The position numbers and the translations under genes were made by a program. Shown piece after piece: positions 1 through 11,500 of a stretch of 64,000 nucleotides of DNA. The notes under the pieces are model-generated. The model worked only from the letters and a program-made list of their open reading frames with translations, did not search any database and was not told the origin of the DNA. The stretch comes from Epiperipatus broadwayi (lineage: Eukaryota > Onychophora > Udeonychophora > Euonychophora > Peripatidae), in NCBI GenBank assembly GCA_028023455.1, contig JAQFVV010012419.1:186001-250000 (forward strand). The letters are read 5' to 3'. Each line of letters opens with the position of its first letter. The first letter of the stretch is position 1.

Positions 1-452
1 CTAAAGTCAAAATTTTATTTTCCAAATCCTCTATAAAAATAGAAGCTAATGCTGGAGAAATTGGTGAACCCATAGCTAGACCTGATGTTTGTTTATACAT
101 CTGTCCATGAAAAACAAAAAATGTATTTGATAAGCAGTGTTAAATCAAAACCATAGCAAAATTAGGCAACTGAATATTTTTTAAAACTTGAAACGCTTCA
201 TTTACAGGTAAAACAATGACAAAACTTACCAAAATATCATTCTTAGTCAATTTAATATCTTGGATAAGCTCAAGAAAATGATTAGCATCTTTAACATATG
301 ATGAAATCGTTGTTAAATGCGGCTGTAAAAAAGAAGTCAAAAAACGAGCTAGGGTCTGTGTAGGTGAACCAACTGCACTTACAATCGGTCTCAATGGAAT
401 ATCTGGCTTGTGAATTTTTGGTAAACCATATAATTTTGGATAAAAAGCTCTT
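1..452 (-). pseudogene. Penelope-like element 1, inverted 5' part (reverse transcriptase N-terminal half)
   Basis: Read on the minus strand, this segment encodes the first half of a Penelope-type reverse transcriptase. The signature LPKIHKPDIPLRPIVSAVGS lies near 380-426, and the RT motif GLAMGSPISPALAS near 50-85. These are typical of Penelope RTs, which copy element RNA into the genome. The frame is open from about 452 to 140, ends in a stop, and resumes in the same family further left, running off the window edge. The C-terminal half of the same protein begins at about 456 on the opposite strand, so the 5' part is inverted relative to the 3' part. It is non-functional as it stands. The family assignment rests on motifs and is strong; relatedness of the two halves is inferred from complementary coverage of one protein. 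Confidence 0.85.
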
Positions 453-455
453 CAC

Positions 456-1372
456 AACAATATTAAATTTACCATGGAAATAGAAAATAATAATCAATTA
501 CTTTTTTTAGATGTTTTGATTGAAAGAAGGGAAGATGGTTCTTTATCCCATGGTTTATATAAAAAACCAACACACACTGGGAGATATCTGTGCTTTTCCT
601 CTCATCACCATCCTGCACAACTATTTTCAGTGGAAAAGACATTATAGGATAGAGCAAAGAGACTTTCTGATGATAGCCATTTTCACCAGGACCTTTTTGC
701 TACTAATAAAATGCTTCTTCATAATGGTTTAATTACAACATTATCAATAGGGCTTATACATATCAAAAGAAAAAGATTTTGATACATCAAAAATTAAGAC
801 AATTTTGCCATATATAAAAGGAGTAACTGATAGAATTGGTAACATTTAAAAAAATAATAATATTCACACAATTTACACTACTTATAAAAAAATTAGTGAA
901 ATATTTTCACTTCCTAAAGATTAAATTGCTTTGGAGTGTCATGGTGTATATGAAATTCCATGTAGGGTCTGTCCACATACATATATAGGACACACTAATT
1001 GTAGAATAAATATTAGAAAGGAAGAACACATTCTGGCAGTGAGAGAAAAATCCAATTCATCAGCTATTTATTCACATATAAAATTAACAAATCATGATAT
1101 CAATTTTGAAAAAAACAAATATTTTAGCAAAAATTGAACAATATGACCAGAGATTGCTAAGAGAAGCTATAGCGATTTTTAAAAGGCCCAAGAGTATAAA
1201 TGAAAGGTGTGAATTAAGGAAGATTAACAACATTTGGAAAAAGCTATTGGAAGAGAAAATAAATTTTAAAACTTCTCAACCAATAGAATTTAAATATGAG
1301 GAGAAAGAAAACGGTAAAAACGTTTTTAAATCTCACATGCATTCTTATGATTTGAGAAAGAGGATGCTCTGA
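456..1372 (+). pseudogene. Penelope-like element 1, 3' part (RT thumb and GIY-YIG endonuclease)
   Basis: The plus strand continues the Penelope protein from the end of the RT domain. A KFTMEIENNNQLLFLDVLIE block lies at about 465-520 (the FLDV motif of RT), followed by a linker with HGLYKKPTHTGRYL. The GIY-YIG nuclease is recognisable at 943-990, with GVYEIPC and then YIG in HTYIGHT, and ends in a basic tail reaching a stop at 1370-1372. GIY-YIG endonucleases nick target DNA for Penelope integration. Stops near 646 and 1135 and several frame changes break the protein, so this is a pseudogene. Its 3' end holds a hammerhead-like core, and its tail is reused in the foldback at 18.6 kb. Confidence 0.85.
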
Positions 1373-1407
1373 GGAAGGTACTGATATTGTACTGAAACAT
1401 CAGCATT
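1363..1407 (+). ncRNA. hammerhead-ribozyme-like core at Penelope element 1 3' end
   Basis: The core order of a type I hammerhead can be traced. CTGAGGA is at 1369-1375 (consensus CUGANGA) and GAAA at 1394-1397, with ATC (an NUH cleavage triplet) at 1399-1401. Stem I pairs 1364-1368 (ATGCT) with 1402-1406 (AGCAT), plus a G-T pair outside. Stem II pairs GTAC 1378-1381 with GTAC 1389-1392, plus A1376-T1393, with G1377 bulged. Stem III is almost absent. Penelope elements are known to carry hammerhead motifs with very short stem III. The bulge and missing stem III make activity uncertain. The ORF stop codon (TGA 1370-1372) falls inside the core. Confidence 0.5.
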
Positions 1408-1466
1408 TAGCTTTTTTACTACACGGAATATCCTGAAAATAGTAATAATAATATGACATATATATA
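1373..1466 (+). repeat. 3' tail of Penelope element 1
   Basis: The tail after the ORF matches both arms of the 18.6-kb foldback almost base for base, from GGAAGGTA through ACACGGAATATCC to the (AAT)n and GACATATAT end. The shared end defines the 3' terminus of the element at about 1466. Confidence 0.75.
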
Positions 1467-2254
1467 ATTGATCCTTTGGCTACAAAACTTGAACTATTTA
1501 TATTTTTCTTAATTCTGACCATCTAGTTGTTTACAAGGTTGACCACAGTTGAGAAATTCATTAACTTATTTTTAAAAAAAACATATTTAATTACTAAAGC
1601 TACTTTAGATTCTGTTTTTCTACCTTTTTCTCCCCTGGTTTATTATTACAACTCTATAAAATTCTGAGAATTGTCATTAAAATTTGGGATTTATAAAATT
1701 AAGCTCACACTATATTAAGACTACTGTGGTGACCTAATTAAACATTGTTTATAACTAAAACTAAAAGCTGCATTTATAATTAGTATAAAACTAATTTTGT
1801 CACTATATATGTAGAATAATGGCATCGGGAATGCATTTATATACATATGCAATTTCAATAAAATGAAATGTAAAATTGACTAATAATTTAGATTAAATTA
1901 GCTTTTAAATTTGCAATCTCTTAAAATGAACATATATCTGTAATATATAGATATATACTCTTTATTACTGCCTTACTGTTCACATATATATGTGCAATCC
2001 TACATATACAATAATTTAAGATTGTTTAGATGGGTACTCTGACAGGGTTTAAACCTGGCATAGATATAGGTGTTGGGGTAACTTATTAAACTAATTTTCT
2101 TTTATTATTAATTTTTTTTAAAAGATATTTTATCATAAACTAAACTTAAATTGGTTTTAGTTTTATTAATGAATATGTATTTTAGATGAAAGAAAAGTTC
2201 TCACTCTAGAAGGCTTTAATAATTGCTCTGTATTCAAGGGATTCATAACTCTCC
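1467..2254. other. AT-rich sequence without recognised gene
   Basis: No coding signal is visible. A tRNA-like B-box (GGTTTAAACC inside GACAGGGTTTAAACCTGG, about 2042-2060) could mark an old SINE, but no convincing A-box partner or tail was found. Confidence 0.4.
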
Positions 2255-2472
2255 TGAAAAGCAATGAATAAATAAAATATAAAACAGGCTGAGGTGATAA
2301 TATATATATTATTTAGAAATACAATAACAATAATCATAATAAGATATAATGACAGTAGGTAATAGCTCATTGAACACATGATGTGATATTTGTGTGTCCA
2401 TAATCTTAATATAACACTTGAATTTCACATAGCTTTATAGCCTGTAATTTATGGGTTTTATTATGCACTCAT
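2255..2472 (-). repeat. left LTR remnant of gypsy-like element 1 (3' LTR)
   Basis: This block, starting TGAAAAGCAATGA and running to TATGCACTCA, recurs as a diverged direct repeat at 5330-5496, on the other side of the gag-pol remnants. The TG start and position identify the pair as LTRs of the minus-strand element. The left copy may extend further right toward 2570, but the matching right copy ends earlier. Confidence 0.6.
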
Positions 2473-3084
2473 TTCAGTTAATATAAGACTTTATCTTATG
2501 CATTGTGGCTCTCTACTTTTTTTATTGCTGAAGACTTTCTGGATTCTACCACTTTTAAGACTTAATTTATTTAAACAGCAATATAAAACATTACATCCTT
2601 CCTTTACATGTACTTCAGGATGCCATTAATTCAAATAATAATATTCAACACTGAGAGTACATGCCCTCTAGCAGATTCTAAAATACTCTTACTGCTCAGA
2701 GCAGCTCCCTCTATTCTAGAACATACTTAAATTTCATTGGTGGTTTGTGCTCTCTAGGAGTCCAGGCAACATGCAGTGCTTCAATTTCACTGTTTAACTT
2801 AGTTTGCCTAGAGCTAGAAAAGTACAAACTTTCTTCATTCAAACTTTGTTCAGTGAGAGAATCTTCTGTCAATATTACTGGAGGTAATTATTCCCTTTCT
2901 GGTATTTTCCATTAATGTTTCTTTCTCTTCTAATGGTGCAGCAATAAACCATCTTCATAAATGGTTTATGTGCTTCTAATAGATGAATCATTTTGTAGCT
3001 TTATCATATGTATAACCTTGGACATTATACCAGTAACAATGCCAGGTATCTATTCTTTCTTAAGCATATCTTGCACCCATACTG

Positions 3085-3790
3085 CTACACCAATATCAAA
3101 TTTTGCAGGAGCCTTTGGGCATTCAGATTTTCTGAATTATGTTTCATTTCCTCTGTATGTGGCATGATTTTAGCAAGATGAGTATGATAAGTTCCATTAA
3201 ACAATAGATCAGCAGGTGATTTTCCATTTTTTGTACTAGGCAAAAAATGTCTGAAGAACATGATTTCTATTAATGCATCATCCATTTTTGTAAAACTGTT
3301 TTTCTTTAAACTTGCCTTGTGAGTTTGTACTGCTTTTTCTGCCAAACCATTTAAAGCAGGATGCTATGTGGGTGTTAGTATGTGTTGTATCCTTTTATTG
3401 GATAAAAATATGTTCAATTCTGCTGAAGTAAAACTAGTTCTATTATCTCATACTAAAACATGTGGGTATCTGTGAATGGAGAACATTTATGTTAATGCTT
3501 TAATGGTGCATTTAGTATTAACTTAAGGTACAGTATGATATTCTATACAACTGCAAAAAGCATCCACAGCCACAAATATTATAAAGCTATTTATAGGACC
3601 AGCATGATCAATATGAACATGTTCCCATGGTTTATTCGACTCAGTTCCAGAATTAAATGTTTTTTCAGGTAGATTGGCAACTATTTAACAGTTTGAACAT
3701 GTTTTTACAGTCTGTGAAATTTGATGATCAGGTTGAGGCCACCATACATAAGAGCATGCCAGAGTTTTCATCTTCATTACCCCAGAGTGT
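3085..3790 (-). pseudogene. Ty3/gypsy integrase fragment
   Basis: Minus-strand reading gives a Ty3/gypsy-type integrase, the enzyme that joins element cDNA to the chromosome. A CSYVWWPQPDHQ block with a later CSNC (zinc-binding HHCC region) lies near 3690-3760. The catalytic core follows with HVHIDHAGP and VAVDAF near 3570-3625, a second Asp near 3450, and the Glu-containing NGLAEKAVQTHK near 3310-3350. The C-terminal part (LPSTKNGKSPADLLFNGTYHTHLAK, in outline) is open to 3085. Several stops and frame changes interrupt the core. It lies downstream of the RNase H fragment in the normal pol order, and is a dead remnant of a K02A2.6-like pol. Confidence 0.8.
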
Positions 3791-3961
3791 CCTGTATTTA
3801 ACAGTTTAAGCACTTGAGAACATCCCTCCTCTCATGTAAAAACACAATCATTTCTAACAACACAGTTATTTCAGACTGATAGATAATATCAAGCATTCCA
3901 TATAGCTGGATGTAAGAAAGATGGATGATCCAAGTCTAATCAAGGTCTTTAGTTGATTACA

Positions 3962-4440
3962 TTAGGGATTCCTTTGGGTCCATTTTGCTACTGTAGCACT
4001 ATTGAATGGGTCTATCATTTTTACAACTTCAAATAAGTTTATTTCAATAAATTCATGTGGCTTGTCCACCTTTATTGGTAAGCATGAAACTGCATCAGCA
4101 TTCCCATGTTTGTAGATCAAATTGTAATCATAAGCAGCTAAGATATTGATCCAGTGTGTCATTCTTGGACTGGAAGAATCAGGGGTTTTTAATTCTTAGA
4201 AAAAATACCCAGTAATGGTTAGGGATTTGTATAAAGCATAAAGCCATATATGTACTGGTAAAAAAATTTACAACAAAAATGATAGCAAGAGTTTCTTTGT
4301 TTAGCTGACTATAATTGATTTCAGCAGATGATAAGATGTGTATGCTATAGGTCACTCATGGCCATTCTCTAAGTGGGATACAACAGCACCAATACCATAT
4401 TCATTTCTGGTTTCTTTGTTGTAGGTACAACCAATTTTTG
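3962..4440 (-). pseudogene. Ty3/gypsy RNase H fragment
   Basis: The minus strand encodes the end of an RT/RNase H region. EYGIGAVVSHLENGHE and PIAYTSYHLL come first (about 4330-4410), then the motif SSPRMTHWINILAAYDYNL and YKHGNADAVSCLP (about 4085-4190). The last is the usual gypsy 'ARW..LL..YD..I.Y..G..N..AD.LSR' block, here with damage. RNase H removes the RNA strand during reverse transcription. Stops are present near 4200-4320. Immediately upstream on this strand lies gag rather than protease and RT, showing an internal deletion at about 4440-4458. Confidence 0.75.
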
Positions 4441-4457
4441 ATTCGACTTCTGTTAAC

Positions 4458-5296
4458 CTAGGTTTCATTTTCTGCAAATGCATTCCAGATGGCCTTTAGT
4501 TCCACAAACATGGCATAGTGTGTTTTAAATTTACATAGATTTTTTGCATGACATTTATTTCTGTAATAACAAATTAGATCTTTACATGGAGGTTGAAAAG
4601 ATGATTGCACAATGTTTGAATTGAAAATAGTCATACCAATGGTTTCTTCCTTAGATTTGGTTTGGAACTCTAGTGCATTAGTTAACATTATTTCATGGGC
4701 TACACACCTGGCAATAGCAGTTTTGTAGTAAATATCCACTTCAGCAAACAGTGTATTTTTAAGTTATGCCTGACCATACTGAAAAGAAATTGATCTAGGA
4801 GCACATTATTGAGATCAGAGAAAAATTTGCAGTCCTTTATTAAAGTATGTAACACAGAGTTATATTCAAAACAAGTTTCCTGTTGCTGTTGTTTACTCAT
4901 TTTGAAATCTAGATATGCAATTATTTTATTAATTGTGGACTGAAAATATGCGGCCAATTTCTCCACTAAAGTTGTATAAATCAATTCTTCTGGCATCTTC
5001 ACATAAGCAACTTATTTAGCTATATGTAAAACATCTGTTCTTGACTACAACAATAAAGTTGAAACTTTCCATATATCTATTTTATTTAACCTCATATATC
5101 TCTCTAATTGTTTAAAATAATGAGTCAATGTTGTTGGATTACTGACATCGAATTCTTTAATATTTTGCAAAGATAATGCCGTAATTTTTTTTAAGGAATT
5201 TTTTTTTCTATTTCTCTACAAGTTGACAAACCTTGCCATCTTCCTTTTATGCTTCTTCTAATTATCTACCCCCTGCAATACCGGTGACTGTGCCAT
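4458..5296 (-). pseudogene. Ty3/gypsy gag remnant
   Basis: The best start is an ATG at 5294-5296, soon after the LTR edge, giving MAQSPVLQG and then a stop. The reading then continues through blocks resembling gag of K02A2.6-like elements. These include FDVSNPTTLTHYFKQLERYM (about 5095-5155), VEKLAAYFQSTINKIIAYL and a glutamine-rich KQQQQETCFEYNSVL segment. A degenerate zinc-knuckle-like region with CYYRNKCHAKNLC ends at 4458. Gag forms the particle that packages element RNA. At least six stops or shifts inactivate it. The ORF runs almost directly into the RNase H remnant, which supports loss of protease and most of RT. Confidence 0.65.
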
Positions 5297-5329
5297 CTTG
5301 CACTGTACTCAGGGGAGTCGTAGATCACA

Positions 5330-5496
5330 TGAAAAGCAATGAGTAAATAAAATATAAAACAGGCTGATGTGATAATATATTTATTATTTAAAAACAAATG
5401 ACAGTATTAAATAGTTAAATCAAGAGATGACTTGATATTCATGTCTCCATAAACTTAATATAACACTTGAATTGGTGTTATAGTATGCACTCAGCA
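5330..5496 (-). repeat. right LTR remnant of gypsy-like element 1 (5' LTR)
   Basis: Diverged direct repeat of 2255-2472, beginning TGAAAAGCAATGAGTAAAT. The gag start lies about 35 bases to the left, leaving room for a primer-binding site at about 5297-5329, which I could not match to a tRNA. Together the LTR pair and internal remnants span 2255-5496. Confidence 0.6.
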
Positions 5497-5499
5497 ACA

Positions 5500-5825
5500 T
5501 TTTGAATTTTAAAATACCTAAAAAACACTGCTGACACATGCAAATGATAAATGACATCGACTAAAAGCATGTTTTAAAAAAATGGTGGGAAAAGTTCCTG
5601 ACTTTCAAACAAGCATGTAGTTTCCAAAAAAATGGCAGGAAAAGAAATTAACAAAAAAAATTTAAATGCCTAAGGCACTACATGGTAAAAAATTCCCAAC
5701 TTTCAACAAAATTAAAATGCCTAAGGCACTATATTTAAAAAAAAGAAAATTCCTGACTTTCAACAATATTTCATGGAGTATAAAAAATTAGAAAACTATT
5801 CTTAAAAAACAAGAAAATCCATCTA
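5500..5825. repeat. repeat array, left part (AAGGCACT family)
   Basis: Imperfect modules repeat here: AATGCCTAAGGCACTA followed by A-rich sequence and a CCTGACTTTCAA block, at about 5660-5775. The same modules resume at 8135-8410 after the LINE. A related array in the opposite orientation occupies 29.92-31.15 kb; both also share the GCTG..CACATGCAA..GATAAATGACAT segment (about 5530-5570). Confidence 0.6.
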
Positions 5826-8134
5826 GTCTCAACAATATATGACCTATTTCCATGATTCCATTGCTAATTAAGACAATTGAATTATTAGTTAAGGATCAGA
5901 TACAACTCCAACTCTACTCACATATTTCATCTTTTCAATTTGCCCGAAAAGGATCATCAACCATTGATGCAATTCAGCACTTTCTTTTACTAACTGAGCA
6001 TGTCAGACAAACCAATAAGTCAAGGCCACTGGTCGTACAACTGGACTTCTCTTCAGCGTTTGACTCAGTAATACCATCCATACTGTTCCAGACAATGCGA
6101 GAGTATCAGGTGCCCGATGTATACATCAGAATAATAGCAAACCTTTTACTAAATCATTCCATATTTACTTCTTTAGATGGAAGGTTGTCTACAGGTTTTA
6201 GACCTCACATATCGATTCCACAGGGTTCTCCCTTAGCATCACTATGTTTTATAACTTACATCAACCCCATGCTCAAGGACATAGAGAATATCCTGCCAGG
6301 CATTTATGTTCCTGCCATCAAAAAACAAATCAACCACATCTCCTATGTGGACGATGTTACGATTTTTCTTCCCAGCGAAGCTCATCTTCCAACACTTTTC
6401 ACAATTATTGACAAGCATGCCAAAATATTAAACTTCCAAATTAACAATAGCAAATCTTCCATCTGGAGAATTAAAACAGGAACAACAATTCCATCCAAAT
6501 TCACAGCCAAGCCACAGCTTTTTTTAGGATTCCCCATGGCAAAAACAAAAACTATCATGACTAGAGAAATACAAAATTCAATCCTTCAAAAAACCAATAA
6601 AACAATCAACACTCTCTCTAGTATTTTGCTTTCAATTCCTGGTAAAATCGCACTCCTTAACATGCTAGTGTTTTCAAAACTCAATTACTATCTACCAATC
6701 ATCAAGCCTACTAAAATCTTCGGTAAACAAATGGGCTCATTATGTACTAAGCTATTGTGGAAAAGGAAGGTTGTGGCCATAAGCTTGGCAAAAGCCCAAA
6801 TGCCTAGAGAACTGAATGGTCTTGGTCTACACACAGTTGCTACATTATACTTGCAAAAATCACTAAATCTGCTACACAACCATTCACTGGAAATGGACTA
6901 TACAAATTTAATCCAAGAATTTCAACCTACTGATACACCACCTCCCCATAGTAAAGGATGGTTGACTGACATCTGGACACATGTCAATGGCTGTATTAAC
7001 TTAACTCCAAACATTTTCAATGAAAAAAAAGTCCTACTGGGAAACTTATAGGCTAAATAAAGATTGCCCCTCAGCTCTCCATAATGCTCTTGGATTAAAC
7101 AACAAATTATTGATCAAAAAAGCCAAACATTGGTTTCAGGAAGCCAAATTTATTGACTTTCTTCTGAAATTAAACCTCTCATCACTACCCACTAATCAGT
7201 TCCTCATAAAGGGGAGGGGTTTTAACAAAATTAGCTCTCAATGTCAACTCTGTCAGAGGGATGAGGAAACAATTGAACACATTTTCCTAGATTGTCCATC
7301 ACTCAGCATTCTTGGGTCTTTCATTGATGAAAAGGTAAAATACTATTCTACAGACACATTCTTAATCAGCAAGCAATTAAAACTGGCAATTTTGCTAACA
7401 TTAGATTAGCAATTTTCCTATTCTTCGCCATCTGGCTAACGAGATGCAATTTTGTTCTGGGCAATGCGAACACCAGTACCCTTCAAGTATTTAAAACACT
7501 CATCAAGGGTAATATCATCAGAGATAAAATGCTCACTCCGGATTGGCTGTATCAACAAACCTGGTCCAGGACCTTCATGCTAGTGCACTGATTATTGCAA
7601 AGATATCAATGATCAAATATGAGTCTCGCCTCATCAATGCAATACCAAAATGAGCTTAGTCATATATATGGGAACTCTACCATATTATCTAAAGACTACC
7701 AATTAGTGGATTGATCACACTATCTACCTCAACAATAAAAGTTAACAAATTTAATCACGAACTGAATAACTTAACTTATAAGCAAATGACGGACAGATCT
7801 CAGGATGCTTGGGCTCAGACTGACGGATTGGGAGTGAATCAATGAACTTGTCAGTGTTCTCCCAGCCCACTTAGCCTCTGCTTCACATCTTGACTATAAA
7901 CCTATACTCATTATAAATTTGGATGTGCCTTTCAATGCTCAATGAGGCATACATAATTGTTCAACTGGGACAAAGTATGGACCAATCTAGAATACTACTG
8001 AAGCATTGATCCAACATTCATGTATATATCCACTTCTCATTTGGCTATGGACATTGCTTGGTATTCATGTAATCTTCTTGTATAAAATTGTATAAATCAT
8101 TTAAATAAATCATTATTATTTTTAAAAAAAAAAA
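5808..8134 (+). mobile_element. 5'-truncated L1/Tx1-like LINE, copy 1
   Basis: Non-LTR retrotransposon that begins inside the RT domain (ENPSSLNN at about 5809-5832) and ends with an A-tract at 8124-8134. It has no endonuclease region, which is the usual result of 5' truncation during target-primed reverse transcription. It interrupts the AAGGCACT repeat array, which continues on both sides. The 3' untranslated region from 7410 to 8123 contains no further domain. Target-site duplication could not be fixed, because the flanks are A-rich. Confidence 0.75.
5852..7409 (+). pseudogene. LINE reverse transcriptase, copy 1 (one frameshift)
   Basis: A 399-codon open stretch (5852-7051) encodes the RT, followed after a +1 shift near the A-run at 7022-7029 by the C-terminal region to 7409. 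RT landmarks are LDFSSAFDS near residue 65, IPQGSPLASLCF near residue 125, and the catalytic YVDD at residues 165-168 (about 6344-6355). A later L1-like KLLWKRK..SLAKAQMP..LNGLGL block also occurs. The C-terminal zinc-binding CQLCQRDEETIEHIFLDC (C-X2-C-X8-H-X4-C) is near 7238-7291. A stop precedes RPIS at about 5838, and the shift breaks the frame, so it is a recent but dead copy. The L1/Tx1 assignment is by eye; another L1-related clade is possible. Confidence 0.8.
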
Positions 8135-8410
8135 CACTATAATAATAAATCTCAAAAAGTCAATAATAACTTTGATATGTCCATGGTATTTTTAAAACAA
8201 GCATATAGTTTCAAAAAATGGAAGGAAAAGAAATTAACATAAAAATCAAAATGCCTAAGGCACTATATTTAAAAAAAATTCTGACCTTCAACCAAATTAT
8301 AATGCCTAAGGCACTACATTTAAGAAAAAAATCCCTGACTTTTGTGGAGTATAAAAATTAGAAAAGTAATATTTAAAAACTATGATAATAAATCTCAAAA
8401 AAAATAATGT
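8135..8410. repeat. repeat array, right part (AAGGCACT family)
   Basis: Continuation of the array at 5500-5825, with AATGCCTAAGGCACTA modules near 8250 and 8300 and the GGAGTATAAAAATTAGAAAA module near 8345. The split by the LINE shows that the array is older than the insertion. Confidence 0.6.
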
Positions 8411-8479
8411 ATAAATCTTAACAACAGACCAACACATTGTAATGATCAGAATCCATATGTCTCATTAACTAGTTTCACA

Positions 8480-8570
8480 ATCCTTCCACTACATTCGAAA
8501 AGCAGCACCACAGGTGGGTTAAGGGCCTGCAATGCTGGGTTGGAACCCAGTAGATTGCCTATACAACATT
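8480..8570 (+). repeat. possible tRNA-SINE fragment
   Basis: GGTGGGTTAAGGGCC is followed about 30 bases later by GGGTTGGAACCCAG, which resembles a tRNA A-box and B-box spacing. The rest of a tRNA fold is not evident, and no clear SINE tail was found. Confidence 0.3.
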
Positions 8571-11500
8571 GCTACATGAACACATACTTGCCACCACATT
8601 AGCAAACATTTTTGGCCACAGGAGCAGGGAGATGCAAGAGACTCTAACTAACTGTTTAAACTTAATAACACTATTATCATAATAAATGACCTTTTCTATA
8701 CTTAAATTATTTTGATGTAAGACACCATGGCTATAGGACATTAAAAAAACAGACATGCAGATGCAGTTATCATTAAAACACTATATATATCTTTAATATT
8801 AATCTAAAATGCAGTTACATTTTGAGTCGGTAATTTTCAAAACTGCCTATATAAAATTAAATGACTAGTATAAGCTTATTTATTTGATCTGGCCCTTTCG
8901 GTATTTAATGGAAACACAATTATTTCATGCCCAACATTAATGGTACTAGCCATCATGTGAGGTAAGTATTTAACAAAATATTGACAATAAATTATATATA
9001 TTCAAAATTCTTATCTGTATAACTAATTCTAAAAAGTCTGTTATTGGAGGACAGATAATGTGGAAGACTTGGGAAGTGTAATCATAAGCATATAATGAAA
9101 AGATAATTAAATGGACAAGAGGTGGTATTCATAGATATACCAAGTAATAATTAATGAGTGAACTATGATATGAAGAGTTCATTAGGAAATATAAAACTTG
9201 TCGGTGGGATTTCTGCCTGAGACCCTATGAGACCAGTAATAATTGTAGGTTCAAGTGTATGGGAACTTCTGCCACTGTTACTACTTGACCGCATGATGAA
9301 CTCAGTTATCCATTGGAGCATTTCTAAATATGCCCTTCTGTATGGGAACAGAATGATACCCTTTGACCATAGGTATCCAGTGATTTTCATGGCTTTAAAA
9401 GAGAGAATTTGGTATTGCTGCACAATAACACCCATCGTTATAAAACATAGAAATATTTATATTTAAAATCACTTTAAAATGATGATCCACTCCCAAGGCC
9501 TACATTTATGAGTTATTTACTTTCAATCCTTCAAATAACCAGATATTGCTTTGACAAACATAGGTAACTCATATATAAACCAATTAATAATAATAAGAAG
9601 AGGAATTAAAATTCTATTTTATGTCTATCGCCAAGATCAAATATCCGTCCACAAGAAATTATAATACACCTGCATTAACAACTAATTATGAAGATCAGAT
9701 GCATCTCTATGGGTATAGCAATTTATTTAAATACAATATAATAATGGGAGGCATAGTAATATACAATGAGAATAAATTATTTACAAATCCATATAGATAA
9801 TTCTCCAGATAGCAGCTTTATCAAAATCAAATTTATTGTAAGTATATTAATGACATCATGCATTTTGGCAAAGACTACAAATGCTATTAGTTAATAAAGC
9901 TAAGGATCTAGATTGGGAATTACTTAGGCATGAAATTAATTACAGAAATAAATAACGAATAATAAATGGATACCCAAGAAAAATGGGAACATCAGAAGTT
10001 AATTAAACATTTAATAGAATTACAGATACTTAATTATTATAGTTTCACAGAGTTTACATAATAAGAAAATTGTATATAAAAATATAGGCTTGAGATACAA
10101 GTTATAGCTTTAAAGTTAAAAGAGAAAGTTCTTAAAGATTTAGGATACTGGTTACCTTTGAATTCAGACAAACATGCATGTTTCTGAGTGATCTTTTCTA
10201 GTCCACTGAATATTAAGCAGCAGTTTTTCTTCAACAGTTCATTTCATGTTATTAGCATCATTTTGATCAGGCAGCAGCATATGGATTAAGCAATCATTTA
10301 GTTTATTTTCAAACAAGCAGCGGATCCAGTGGATTTGCCATCCTCCAGATGAGAACAGCATGACTACTCAAACATGGCAAAATAAAATACGAATACCATA
10401 ATTTAATAATAAATATTTCAAGTACAGTATGAATCATAAGAGCGAGCCAACAAACATCAAGATCTCACATTATATACTTTTTTCTCTTCCCCTATCTTTT
10501 GGATCCATCTGACATTATGTAGTTATTTCCCTTTAGGTCTGCTAAGTAATATCCACAGGTAATTTAATGCATTAGAAGCAGATGTTCAATTTGTATTTTC
10601 AATCCTGAGAATTTTGCTTAATACTTTCTTCAACATTTTACTTCTGACTTGATTATAATGCATATGTTTCTTAAAACTAATTAAAAAGCTTTTATGAAAT
10701 TCTCAGTATTCTATTGTCTTTTCCCACCCACTATGACTTTGCAATTTTACTTAAACAGGGGAATTTCTATTTTTTTAATTTCTAATTTTAAAAGTTAAAA
10801 ACAGATTTTACAATTTACAAATTAAAGTGGAATTAAATAAAATTGACCTAAATAATTATTTACACAAAGAAATATTAAATATTATTAAATTTAAACGCAT
10901 TATTTAAAGTGCATTATTTAATTTATATATATATATATATATACCGTTATATGCACACAATCCAATATTGACGGTTTAAATTTAGGTGGGATGGAGGAGT
11001 GAGTAGAAGATGATAGAACAAAATATAACTGAGGTGAAACTAAGATTTGAACTTGAATCTTACTGTTTCAACATATTAAGTAATTAAATATAGATAACAA
11101 CAATCACATAGTTATCTGTTGTTATCTTTTAGAATAGATTTTAAAGCAGTGATTTATATCACCTAAAAAGCCATACTGAACATTATTTAACAGGCAAACC
11201 TAGTATCAACTACAGTGTTAGTCTAAAATATATCTTTAAAAAATGTATACATAGATCACATGGGTTAGTGAATGTAAAACTATGGCTGTTTAGTTGTCAT
11301 AATACCTGTAAGCAGTATTCAACCACTGTCTACCAAATTGAATTCGAATATGAATCAATTACCTTTATAAAATTTTATAAACAAAATTTCTAGATCTTGC
11401 ATAGATCTTATGTAAGGATTTAAGTTATGAATTTTCCCAGTGGCCATTATTCCTTCACTAAGATAGCTAAATAAAATTCACTAGAAAGAGCATATTTATG

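Noticed and set aside
7000-7060. Frameshift near the same place in both LINE copies, considered as programmed frameshifting
   Set aside because: The shifts differ in direction and the first lies in an A-run, which fits independent decay.
9163-9466. Two overlapping opposite-strand ORFs of 80-90 codons
   Set aside because: No recognisable domain, and overlapping frames of this length are expected occasionally by chance.
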